Assembly: GCF_023242365.1 (NCBI RefSeq)
Contig: NZ_JALLIX010000041.1
Coordinates: 1 to 59,889 of the forward strand
From: Pseudomonas sp. MWU13-2100
GTDB lineage: Bacteria > Pseudomonadota > Gammaproteobacteria > Pseudomonadales > Pseudomonadaceae
Length of the DNA: 59,889 bases
Direction of reading: 5' to 3'
Each line of letters starts with the position of its first letter. The first letter of the stretch is position 1. Below the pieces are notes generated by a model, which was not told the origin of the DNA, did no database searches, and was given only the letters and a program-made list of their open reading frames with translations. Position numbers and translations under genes: made by a program. Shown here piece after piece: positions 43,069-51,118 of the stretch.

Positions 43069-43192
43069 GAGCTTGCCGGCGATGCCGCTGGCAAGCGCAT
43101 GAAAACTGTAGGAGCCGGCTTGCCGGCGATGGCGGCCGATCAGGCGATGCAAGGCTCACTGGCCCCATCGCCAGCACGCCGGCTCCCACAGG
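43069..43192. repeat. REPIN between kdpB and kdpC
   Basis: CTGTAGGAGCCGGCTTGCCG at 43106 and its complement ending CCGGCTCCCACAGG at 43192 form a head-to-head pair, preceded by a related fragment at 43069-43095. It lies inside the kdp operon, where a hairpin could alter mRNA stability or expression of the downstream genes. Confidence 0.85.
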
Positions 43193-43222
43193 TTGTGTAC
43201 CCCTGAATTTGAGGAATTGAAC

Positions 43223-43774
43223 ATGTCCAGCGTAGTACGTCCGGCCTTGAGCCTGTTGGTCCTGATGACCCTGATTACCGGTGTCGCCTATCCCCTGGTG
43301 GTCACCGGCGTGGCCCAGGTGGCCTTCCCGGAACAGGCCAATGGCAGCCTGGTGCGCGATGCCGATGGCAAGGTCCGTGGCTCGTCCCTGATTGCCCAGG
43401 ATTTCACCGGTGACACCTGGTTTCACCCGCGGCCTTCGGCGGGGGCCTTCGCCACTGTGTCGAGTTCGTCCAGTAACCTGAGCCCGAGCAACCCGGCCCT
43501 GGCCACGCGGATCTTCGACGATGCGACCAAGCAGGCGGTGCCCGGCCAGGGTCCGGTGCCTCTGTCGATGCTGACCACCTCGGCCAGTGGCCTCGATCCG
43601 CACTTGCCACCTGAGGCGATTCGCTATCAACTGGCGCGGGTGGCGCAGGCGCGCAACCTGCCGGCGGCCGATGTCGAGCGATTGGTTGAAATGCATATCG
43701 AGCAACCGTTGATTGGCCCTCCGGTGATCAATGTGCTTGCCTTGAATGCGGCCCTGGCCGAAGTTTCGAAATAA
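43223..43774 (+). CDS. kdpC: K+-transporting ATPase subunit KdpC
   Basis: A 183-residue accessory subunit with one N-terminal transmembrane helix (about 7-30). The conserved periplasmic region includes GSSLIAQDFTGDTWFHPRPS, SNLSPSNPAL and PVPLSMLTTSASGLDPHLPP, all typical of KdpC. The ATG at 43223 is preceded by GAGGAATTGAAC; the earlier in-frame start is rejected. It sits between two REP clusters. Confidence 0.96.
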   Translation: MSSVVRPALSLLVLMTLITGVAYPLVVTGVAQVAFPEQANGSLVRDADGKVRGSSLIAQDFTGDTWFHPRPSAGAFATVSSSSSNLSPSNPALATRIFDDATKQAVPGQGPVPLSMLTTSASGLDPHLPPEAIRYQLARVAQARNLPAADVERLVEMHIEQPLIGPPVINVLALNAALAEVSK

Positions 43775-43787
43775 ACACCATTACCTT

Positions 43788-43879
43788 GTAGGAGCAGAGC
43801 TTGCTCGCGAAGGGGCCCTCAAGGACGCCAAAAGCTTCGCGGGCAAGCTCCGCTCCCACACAAGCTCCGCTCCGACAAG
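43788..43879. repeat. REP cluster between kdpC and kdpD
   Basis: A forward REP at 43788-43812 (TGTAGGAGCAGAGCTTGCTC) and a reverse one at 43835-43860 belong to the GAGCTTGCCCGC family. A second partial copy, CAAGCTCCGCTCCGACAAG, follows at 43861-43879. It separates the transporter genes from the regulatory genes of the kdp locus. Confidence 0.83.
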
Positions 43880-43917
43880 GGGCGGTGGTGTCAGCTTCAT
43901 AAGTGAGAACCGATGAC

Positions 43918-46569
43918 ATGAGTGATTCCGGTCGCGCCGACGCGCTCCTAGCAGAACTGCCCCGCGACGGTCGTGGCCGGCTCAAGGTCTTCCTCGGCGC
44001 CTCGCCCGGTGTCGGCAAGACCTACGCCATGTTGCAGGCCGCCCACACGCAACTGCGTCAGGGTGTAAAGCTCCTTGCCGGGGTGGTGGAGACCCACGGC
44101 CGCGCGGAGACCGAGGCGCTGCTCAGCGGTTTGCCGCAGCAGCCGCTGGTGCGCTCGGAGTATCGCGGCGTGCTACTCGAGGAAATGGACCTCGACGGCC
44201 TGCTCAAGGCCAAGCCCAAGCTGGTGCTGGTCGATGAACTGGCCCACAGCAATGCCCCCAACAGTCGTCACGTCAAACGCTGGCAGGATGTCCAGGAATT
44301 GCTGGCCGCCGGTATCGACGTGTTCACCACGGTCAACGTCCAGCATCTGGAAAGTCTCAATGACCAGGTGCGCGGTATTACTGGTGTGCAGGTTCGTGAA
44401 ACCTTGCCGGACTGGGTCCTGCAGGAGGCCGATGAGCTGCTGCTGATCGACTTGCCGCCCCGCGAACTGCTGGAGCGCCTGCGCGACGGCAAGGTCTATG
44501 TGCCGGAGCAGGCTCGCGCCGCCATCGATGCGTTTTTTACCCAGACCAACCTCACCGCCCTGCGCGAACTGGCCATGCAGACGGCCGCGGCCCAGGTCGA
44601 CAACGACCTGGCCCTCGGCTACCGGACCCTCGGCCAGTCGGCGCCGGCCCTGCGGGGGCGCTTGCTGGTGGGGGTCGACGGTGACGCCCAGGCCGAGCGG
44701 CTGGTGCGCCATGCCAGTCGGGTCGCCCAGCGCCGGCATCTGCCCTGGAGCCTGGTGCATGTGGACAACGGCAGCGTGCGCGACGAACCGTCGCGTCTGC
44801 GCCTGCAAGGCGCCCAACAACTGGCCGAGCGCCTCGGCGGCGAAGTGGTACTGCTGCGTGCCGGGGAGGTGGCCAAGACCCTGATCCAGCATGCCGCCGA
44901 ACGCCGCGCCAGCCTGGTGCTGGTCGGGCAGTCGCGGCAGGACTGGCGTCGCCGGGTGTTTGGTGGCGGCCTCGCGGCGCGTTTGTTGCGCAGTGCCCAT
45001 GGTCTGGAAATCAACGTGCTGGACCGTGACGAAGAGCAACAGGTCACGCGTACCCGCGCCCCGCAAGCGGTGGTCTGGTTCGACTATGCGATGGCACTGG
45101 TGGCGACGATCCTGGCCACGGCCCTGGCCTGGGGCGTGGCCAGTATTCTGCCGTTGCCGAATATCTCCCTGGTGTTCCTCGCCGCCGTCTTGCTGGTGGC
45201 GGTGCGCAGTAGCCTGGGGCCGTCGCTGGCCTGTGCGGTGCTGTCGTTCCTGAGTTACGACTTTCTGTTCATCCCGCCGAAATTCTCCTTCGCCATCCAG
45301 CGTGAGGAGGATGTGCTGACATTGCTGTTTTTCCTCTTGATGTCGGCGCTCACCGGTAACCTCGCGGCGCGTCAGCGGCGGCAACTGGAGGCCCTGCGTG
45401 ATACCCAGGAAGAAACCAGCGAACTGCTCGACTTGTCACGCAAATTGACGGCAGCCACCGATCGCCAGGCGGTGATCAGCGCCGCGTCCCAACACCTCAG
45501 CGGTTGGGAAGAACTGCAGGTGTGCCTGCTCAACCGCGACGGCGAGGGCGGCTGGAAAGTCGAGACCGGCGGCCCGCAGACCTTCTCCGAGTCCGAGCGG
45601 GCCGCCGCCGACTGGGCCTGGCAACACGACCAGCCAGCGGGCATGGGCACCGGGACGCTGCCGTTCGGGCGTTGGTGGTGGTGGCCGTTGTCGGTGGAAG
45701 AAGGACCAATGGCCCTGCTGGGGGTGCGTCCCAAAGATGGCCAGACTCTGAGCGGGCAGCGTCGACGCCTGTTGACCGCCCTCAGCCAGCCGCTGGCCCA
45801 GGCGCTGGCCCGGGCGCAGTTGGCCGACGACCTCGAGGCCGCACGCCTGCACGGTGAAACCGAACAACTGCGCAGTGCCTTGCTCGCCTCGGTGTCCCAT
45901 GATCTGCGCACGCCGCTGACGTCCATGCGCGGCAGCATCGACAGCCTGCTGGCCTTGGGCGAGGCGATTCCCCTGGAAGATCGCCGGGAACTGCTCGAAG
46001 GCACCCGCGACGAAGCCGAGCGCCTGGACCGCTATATCCAGAACCTGCTGGACATGACCCGGCTCGGGCACGGCGCGCTGAAGCTGGCGCGCGACTGGGT
46101 CGCGCCGGCGGATATCATCGGCAGCGCGCTGAACCGGCTGCGGGCGGTGTTGGCGCCGTTGCAGGTCAGTACCGAGTTGCCGGCGGATTTGCCGCTACTC
46201 TATGTGCACGCGGCGCTGATCGAACAGGCGCTGATCAATGTCATGGAAAACGCCGCGCGCTTTTCACCGCCCCAGGGGCGCCTGCAACTGCGCGTCGGGA
46301 CCACCGACAAGGAGCTGTTCTTTTCCGTCAGCGACGAAGGACCGGGGATTCCGCAAGATGAGCGGCACAAGATTTTCGACATGTTCTACACCGCCGCCCG
46401 TGGTGATCGCGGCGGGCAGGGCACGGGCCTGGGCCTGGCGATCTGCCAGGGCATGGTCGGCGCACACGGCGGGCATATCGCCGTGGATGATGGCATTGAC
46501 GGCCACGGCACCTGTATCACCCTGTTCCTCCCTTTGCAGGAGCAACCGGGCATTGAAAGTGAAGCCTGA
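43918..46569 (+). CDS. kdpD: Osmosensitive K+ channel histidine kinase KdpD
   Basis: Sensor kinase for low potassium, 883 residues from MSDSGRADALLAELPRDG. The N-terminal KdpD domain has Walker A GASPGVGKT (27-35), followed by a universal-stress-like domain around residues 250-370. Four closely spaced transmembrane helices lie near 390-490. A GAF-like region follows, then the kinase core with His661 in VSHDLRTPLTSMRG and the ATPase boxes VMENAARFSPP, DEGPGI and GTGLGLAIC. A GTG 15 bases upstream is an alternative start with a weaker case. kdpE follows 36 bp later. Confidence 0.96.
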   Translation: MSDSGRADALLAELPRDGRGRLKVFLGASPGVGKTYAMLQAAHTQLRQGVKLLAGVVETHGRAETEALLSGLPQQPLVRSEYRGVLLEEMDLDGLLKAKPKLVLVDELAHSNAPNSRHVKRWQDVQELLAAGIDVFTTVNVQHLESLNDQVRGITGVQVRETLPDWVLQEADELLLIDLPPRELLERLRDGKVYVPEQARAAIDAFFTQTNLTALRELAMQTAAAQVDNDLALGYRTLGQSAPALRGRLLVGVDGDAQAERLVRHASRVAQRRHLPWSLVHVDNGSVRDEPSRLRLQGAQQLAERLGGEVVLLRAGEVAKTLIQHAAERRASLVLVGQSRQDWRRRVFGGGLAARLLRSAHGLEINVLDRDEEQQVTRTRAPQAVVWFDYAMALVATILATALAWGVASILPLPNISLVFLAAVLLVAVRSSLGPSLACAVLSFLSYDFLFIPPKFSFAIQREEDVLTLLFFLLMSALTGNLAARQRRQLEALRDTQEETSELLDLSRKLTAATDRQAVISAASQHLSGWEELQVCLLNRDGEGGWKVETGGPQTFSESERAAADWAWQHDQPAGMGTGTLPFGRWWWWPLSVEEGPMALLGVRPKDGQTLSGQRRRLLTALSQPLAQALARAQLADDLEAARLHGETEQLRSALLASVSHDLRTPLTSMRGSIDSLLALGEAIPLEDRRELLEGTRDEAERLDRYIQNLLDMTRLGHGALKLARDWVAPADIIGSALNRLRAVLAPLQVSTELPADLPLLYVHAALIEQALINVMENAARFSPPQGRLQLRVGTTDKELFFSVSDEGPGIPQDERHKIFDMFYTAARGDRGGQGTGLGLAICQGMVGAHGGHIAVDDGIDGHGTCITLFLPLQEQPGIESEA

Positions 46570-46605
46570 TATGCTTTGGCCACCGATTGTCACGATGTTA
46601 AGACC

Positions 46606-47301
46606 ATGACTCAAACTGCGACCATCCTGGTCATCGACGACGAACCGCAGATTCGCAAGTTCCTGCGCATCAGCCTGGTGTCCCAGGGCTACAAGGTGCT
46701 GGAAGCGGGCACCGGCGCCGAGGGTCTGGCCCACGCCGCCTTGAACAAACCCGACCTGCTGGTGCTCGACCTCGGTCTACCGGACATGGACGGTCAGCAG
46801 GTGTTGCGGGAGTTTCGCGAGTGGTCCACTGCCCCGGTGCTGGTGCTCTCGGTGCGGGCCGGCGAGGGGCAGAAGGTCGAGGCGCTGGACGGCGGGGCCA
46901 ACGACTATGTGACCAAACCGTTCGGTATCCAGGAGTTCCTTGCGCGGATTCGCGCCCTGTTGCGCCAGGCGCCCAGCGGCGAGGCCCAGGAGGCGGCGTT
47001 GACCTTCGGTCCGCTGACCATCGACCTGGCCTACCGGCGGGTGTTGCTCGATGGCTCGGAAGTGTCGTTGACTCGCAAGGAGTATGCGGTGTTGGCGCAA
47101 CTGGCGCGGCATCCCGGGCGGGTGATCACCCAGCAGCAGTTGCTCAAGGATATCTGGGGACCGACCCATACCGAAGACAGTCACTACCTGCGGATCGTGG
47201 TCGGGCATTTGCGCCAGAAGCTGGCGGATGACCCGACCGCGCCGCGGTTTATCGTGACCGAGGCGGGTGTGGGTTATCGGTTGCTCGATAGCCAGGGCTG
47301 A
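46606..47301 (+). CDS. kdpE: Response regulator KdpE
   Basis: OmpR-family activator of kdpFABC, 231 residues from MTQTATILVIDDEPQIRKFL. Receiver Asp in LLVLDLGLPDMDG, the KdpE-type switch region VLSVRAGEGQKVEALDGGAN, and the winged-helix domain with TRKEYAVLAQLARHPGRVIT. The longer frame upstream would overlap kdpD and is rejected. Together with KdpD it is the expected regulator of the direct repeat at 39084-39100. Confidence 0.96.
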   Translation: MTQTATILVIDDEPQIRKFLRISLVSQGYKVLEAGTGAEGLAHAALNKPDLLVLDLGLPDMDGQQVLREFREWSTAPVLVLSVRAGEGQKVEALDGGANDYVTKPFGIQEFLARIRALLRQAPSGEAQEAALTFGPLTIDLAYRRVLLDGSEVSLTRKEYAVLAQLARHPGRVITQQQLLKDIWGPTHTEDSHYLRIVVGHLRQKLADDPTAPRFIVTEAGVGYRLLDSQG

Positions 47302-47371
47302 TGCCGGTCGGTCAAGGGCGCTGGCAAGCCAGTTTTCACAAAGACCGGGTACGACGAGACCTTGATGAAGT

Positions 47372-47443
47372 GTGGGAGCGGAGCTTGCCCGCGAAGCCTT
47401 TGGCGCTCTCACGGGCCTCTTCGCGGGCAAGCTCCGCTCCCAC
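47372..47443. repeat. REPIN downstream of kdpE
   Basis: GTGGGAGCGGAGCTTGCCCG at 47372 and its complement ending at 47443 are exact inverted copies of the 25-bp core with a 22-bp spacer. It lies between kdpE and the convergent patatin gene, where it could protect or end both transcripts. Confidence 0.87.
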
Positions 47444-47491
47444 AAGACCGCGTTCTGTCTTGGTTCAGTGGCAAACCCCGCCTGTGAGCAT

Positions 47492-48532
47492 CTAGCGGCC
47501 TTCTTCCTCGTAGCGATCCAGCGTATCGCTGGCAATCTCCCGCCCCAGGGCGATCAGTTCCGGCGCCTTGTAGAATTCGAAGAAGCGGCACACCCGCTTC
47601 GGCACGTTGATCAGAATATCCGGCGGGTAGCCGGCGATCTTGTATTGCGCCAGCGAGGTCTGCATCACCTCGAAACTCTGGTTGATCAGGTCCAGCAGCG
47701 AGGCTGGCCCCACATTGTCGATGATGAACGAACCGGTGGCGGACTTCGGCGCGCCGTCGCCTTGCGGTGCGGCGGCGGCTTGTCGGTCCTGCGGCTCCGG
47801 GCCGTCGAGCCAGGGATTGCCGACCCGGGCGGCTTCGCTGGCGAGGGTCTGTTGTTCCAGGCGCAACAGCTCTTCGGCCTGTTTACGCCGGAACGGCAGG
47901 CGTGAGCCCATGGAGCTGAGCAGGCTGTTGAAGCGGCTCTTGAACGCCGGCGGCCGTTGGATCACCGGTAGCTGGTACTGCTTCTGGTTGGTGGCGTTGA
48001 GGTTGACGGCGATGATCAGGTCGCAGTGGCTGGAGACCACCGGCACGATCGGCAGGGGATTGAGAATACCGCCGTCCACCAGCATGCGGTTGCCCTGCAT
48101 GACCGGGGTGAACAGGCTGGGAATCGCCGCCGAGGCGCGCATCGCCTGGTGCAGGCAGCCTTCCTGGAACCAGATTTCCTGCTGGTTGGTCAGGTCGGTG
48201 GCGACGGCGGTGTAGGGAATGCGCAGGTCCTCGATATTGATCTCGCCGACGATCTTGCGGATCTGTCCGAAAACCTTTTCACCACGAATCGCGCCCAGGC
48301 GGAAGCTCACGTCCACCAGGCGCAGTACGTCGAGGTAGTCCAGGCTCTCGATCCAGCGGCGATACTCGTCGAGTTTGCCGGCGGCATAGATGCCGCCGAC
48401 TACCGCGCCCATGGAGCAACCGGCGATGCAGGCGATGTCGTAACCGCGTCTTTCGATTTCCTCAATCACCCCGATATGGGCATAACCGCGGGCCCCTCCC
48501 GAGCCAAGCACCAGCGCGACACGTTTTTTCAT
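47492..48532 (-). CDS. Patatin-like phospholipase family protein (RssA-like)
   Basis: A 346-residue patatin-fold serine hydrolase without a signal peptide. The oxyanion motif is VLGSGGARGYAHIG, the nucleophile Ser40 lies in GCSMG, and Asp153 lies in VDGGILNPLP, giving the Ser-Asp dyad. The C-terminal extension (about 215-346) contains ESA-like segment RRKQAEELLRLEQQTLASEAARVG and is family specific. It may act on phospholipids or acyl-lipids of the inner membrane. AAGGA precedes the ATG. Confidence 0.9.
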   Translation of the reverse strand: MKKRVALVLGSGGARGYAHIGVIEEIERRGYDIACIAGCSMGAVVGGIYAAGKLDEYRRWIESLDYLDVLRLVDVSFRLGAIRGEKVFGQIRKIVGEINIEDLRIPYTAVATDLTNQQEIWFQEGCLHQAMRASAAIPSLFTPVMQGNRMLVDGGILNPLPIVPVVSSHCDLIIAVNLNATNQKQYQLPVIQRPPAFKSRFNSLLSSMGSRLPFRRKQAEELLRLEQQTLASEAARVGNPWLDGPEPQDRQAAAAPQGDGAPKSATGSFIIDNVGPASLLDLINQSFEVMQTSLAQYKIAGYPPDILINVPKRVCRFFEFYKAPELIALGREIASDTLDRYEEEGR

Positions 48533-48740
48533 GAGTCAGTCCTTGAACAAGCTGTTGCTAACAATGCACCTACGGCGAGACGGGTACAATCATGGCATCG
48601 GCCGTTCTTTGCCGTCGAATCGGATTGACGCCAGCTATCGTCATCTTGATTGACTAAGCTGAGTGAAAGGCCAAGGCACTTTTTGCCCGGCGCGCCGTCT
48701 TAACCTGCACAAGTGTTTATTTTCTCCTGAGGGGTCATTG

Positions 48741-49019
48741 ATGAAAGCCTGGATCTGTGTGCCATTGATTGCGTTGGCGTTGGCCGGTTGTGCGGGCAAG
48801 ACCGCCTACCGGGACAGTTGTGGTACCCAGCTGGATGCCGCCTGGCACGAGTTGGACCTGGCCAAGGCCGAAGGCTTTGCCGGGACCGTGAGCTACTCCA
48901 AGGCGCTGTCGTTGCTGACCGGAGCGAAGACCCAGCAGCAGTTCGAAGCCTACGAGGGCTGCACCAACAAGGCTGAGAAGGCGCGCTTCTACATCCGAGA
49001 ATCCCGCGCCGGGCGTTGA
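48741..49019 (+). CDS. Small conserved lipoprotein
   Basis: A 92-residue lipoprotein. MKAWICVPLIALALAGCAGK has a lipobox LAGC with Cys17. Three further cysteines (SCGTQLDAA, EGCTNKAEKA) allow one disulfide. The mature region is helical and charged, ending ARFYIRESRAGR. GAGGGG lies eight bases before the ATG. It resembles a lipoprotein conserved across Pseudomonas, with no assigned function. Confidence 0.85.
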   Translation: MKAWICVPLIALALAGCAGKTAYRDSCGTQLDAAWHELDLAKAEGFAGTVSYSKALSLLTGAKTQQQFEAYEGCTNKAEKARFYIRESRAGR

Positions 49020-49039
49020 GCCTGTGAACGCGCCCTCTT

Positions 49040-49123
49040 GGTAGGAGGCTTGCTGGCGATGAACGATGACGGGGTGTAATTGATCACTGCGTTGCCCCCA
49101 TCGCCAGCAAGCCGGCTCCCACG
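49040..49123. repeat. REP pair downstream of the lipoprotein gene
   Basis: A degenerate forward copy, GGTAGGAGGCTTGCTGGCGA at 49040, is followed by a reverse copy CATCGCCAGCAAGCCGGC plus TCCCAC ending at 49123. It belongs to the second REP family. Confidence 0.78.
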
Positions 49124-49247
49124 GGGTTGGTGTCGTTGCAGAAAGCAGGTTCAGTGCCGTTGTAGAAAATGGCACTATTTCACTCACCTGCATAACACCA
49201 GAAACACGGTAGTATCCTAGGCATCTCCCAAGTTCGGATGTCTGCCT

Positions 49248-50165
49248 ATGCGCAGTAAACTGGAAGTCTGCCTGCAGGCCGTGAACCAGGTGGTGTTGGG
49301 CAAGGATGCGCAGGTTCGCCTGGCCCTGACCTGCCTGCTGGCCAACGGTCATCTGCTGATCGAAGACCTGCCCGGCATGGGCAAGACCACCCTCAGCCAC
49401 ACCCTGGCCAAGGTCCTTGGCCTGAGCTTCCAGCGTATCCAGTTCACCTCCGACCTGCTACCCAGCGATATCCTCGGCACCTCGGTGTTCGACAAGGACA
49501 GCGGGTTGTTCGTGTTCCACCCGGGACCGATCTTCGCCGAACTGGTGCTGGCCGACGAAATCAACCGAGCCACGCCCAAGAGCCAGAGTGCCTTGCTCGA
49601 GGCCATGGAAGAAGGCCAGGTGACCATCGAAGGCGCCACCCGGCCCTTGCCGTCGCCGTTCTTCGTGATCGCCACGCAAAACCCCAGCAGCCAGGGCGGT
49701 ACCTTCGCCTTGCCGGAGTCGCAGCTCGATCGTTTCCTGATGCGGGTGTCCCTCGGCTATCCGGCCCGGGCCGCGGAAAAGGCCCTGCTGCAAGGCGTGT
49801 CGCGCCGCGACCTGCTGCCGAAGTTGCAGCCGGTTCTCAACCATGCCGAACTGTCGGCGTTGCAACAGCAGGTCAAGCAGGTGCGCACCAGCGACCCGTT
49901 GGTGGACTACGTGCTGCGCCTGGTCGGGGCGACCCGCGATCAGCCGCAATTTGCCTGGGGGCTGTCACCCCGCGCCAGCCTGGCGATCCTCGCCGCCGCC
50001 CGGGCCTGGGCGCTGTTGGCCGGACGCGACTATGTGGTGCCGGAAGACGTCCAGGCGGTCTTGCCCTCGGTGGTCAGCCATCGCCTGCGCGAGCGTGCCG
50101 ATCCGGCCGGGCAGGGCGGTGGTGCCCTGGTGCAGTGGCTGCTGCGCGAGGTGCCGGCGCTTTGA
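49248..50165 (+). CDS. MoxR-family AAA+ ATPase
   Basis: A 305-residue ATPase. Walker A is EDLPGMGKTTLSH (Lys46) and Walker B is LVLADEINRATPK. It also has the sensor region IATQNPSSQGGTFALPESQLDRF and the MoxR C-terminal lid. MoxR proteins act as chaperones or activators for partners carrying metal or VWA domains. Here it leads a row with DUF58 and transglutaminase-like genes, a common arrangement. The stop overlaps the DUF58 start. Confidence 0.93.
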   Translation: MRSKLEVCLQAVNQVVLGKDAQVRLALTCLLANGHLLIEDLPGMGKTTLSHTLAKVLGLSFQRIQFTSDLLPSDILGTSVFDKDSGLFVFHPGPIFAELVLADEINRATPKSQSALLEAMEEGQVTIEGATRPLPSPFFVIATQNPSSQGGTFALPESQLDRFLMRVSLGYPARAAEKALLQGVSRRDLLPKLQPVLNHAELSALQQQVKQVRTSDPLVDYVLRLVGATRDQPQFAWGLSPRASLAILAAARAWALLAGRDYVVPEDVQAVLPSVVSHRLRERADPAGQGGGALVQWLLREVPAL

Positions 50166-51118
50166 TCCGGCGCCTGCGCGGGGCCTGGCAGGCCTGGCTG
50201 GCGCGGCGCCTGCCGCCCTCGACGCGGATTCAGCTGACCCAGCGGCAGATCTTCATCATGCCCAATCGCGCCGGCGGAGTCTTTGCCGCGCTGTTGGCGC
50301 TGATCCTGATGGTCGCCATCAACTACCAGAACAGCCTGGCCTACGCCCTGTGCTTCCTGTTGTTGTCGGTGTTCGTGGTGGCGATCCTGCATACCTGGCG
50401 CAACCTGCAGGGGCTGGTGCTCAGTGCCGGGACGGTGCCTGCGGTGTTCGTCGGCGAGCAGGCGCGGTTTCTCGTGCGCCTGGAAAGTGCCGGCAAAGCC
50501 CATCAGGCCATCGGCCTGGGCTGGTCGAAGCAGTCTTTGCATCGCGTCGATGTGCCGCCTGCGGGATTCTGCGAACTGGAGTTGAACCGGCCGACCCTGG
50601 TGCGCGGCTGGTTGCACGCGCCGCGCATCGGTGTCGAGAGCAGTTTTCCGTTGGGGATCCTGCGGACCTGGAGCCGGCTCGACCTGGGCCAGAAGGTGCT
50701 GGTTTATCCGCAGCCCCTGGAAGGCGAGCTACCGACCCTGGCCAGTGTGCTCAGCGATGATCGCGAAGAGGGGATGCGTGCCCATGGCCAGGGTGTCGAC
50801 GATTACCAGGGATTGAAGGTCTACCAGCCCGGCGACTCCTGGCGGCGCCTGCACTGGAAAGCCTACTCTCGCGGGCAGGGCCTGTTGATCAAGGAATTCG
50901 CCCGGCTCGACGGCCGTGAGTTGTGCCTGGACTTCCTGGCCCTGGGCGGGGATGTCGAGCAGCGCTTGTCACGTCTGTGTTACTGGGTGTTGGAGCTGTC
51001 CCGCCGCGAGACGATGTTCTCCTTGCGTCTGCCTGGCCAGGTGTTGGACCGCGACACGGGCGCGGCCCATTGCGCGGCCTGCCTGCGCGCCCTCGCCCTG
51101 TTCGGGAAGGCCCCATGA
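50162..51118 (+). CDS. DUF58 domain-containing membrane protein
   Basis: A 318-residue protein with an amphipathic N-terminus and two transmembrane helices (about residues 38-58 and 62-80). The DUF58 core is GVDDYQGLKVYQPGDSWRRL then HWKAYSRG. The start is taken as the TTG at 50162, which overlaps the moxR stop (TTGA); ATG at 50258 would remove 32 residues. It ends in a four-base overlap with the transglutaminase gene. DUF58 proteins regularly partner MoxR and TgpA in envelope maintenance. Confidence 0.85.
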   Translation: MIRRLRGAWQAWLARRLPPSTRIQLTQRQIFIMPNRAGGVFAALLALILMVAINYQNSLAYALCFLLLSVFVVAILHTWRNLQGLVLSAGTVPAVFVGEQARFLVRLESAGKAHQAIGLGWSKQSLHRVDVPPAGFCELELNRPTLVRGWLHAPRIGVESSFPLGILRTWSRLDLGQKVLVYPQPLEGELPTLASVLSDDREEGMRAHGQGVDDYQGLKVYQPGDSWRRLHWKAYSRGQGLLIKEFARLDGRELCLDFLALGGDVEQRLSRLCYWVLELSRRETMFSLRLPGQVLDRDTGAAHCAACLRALALFGKAP

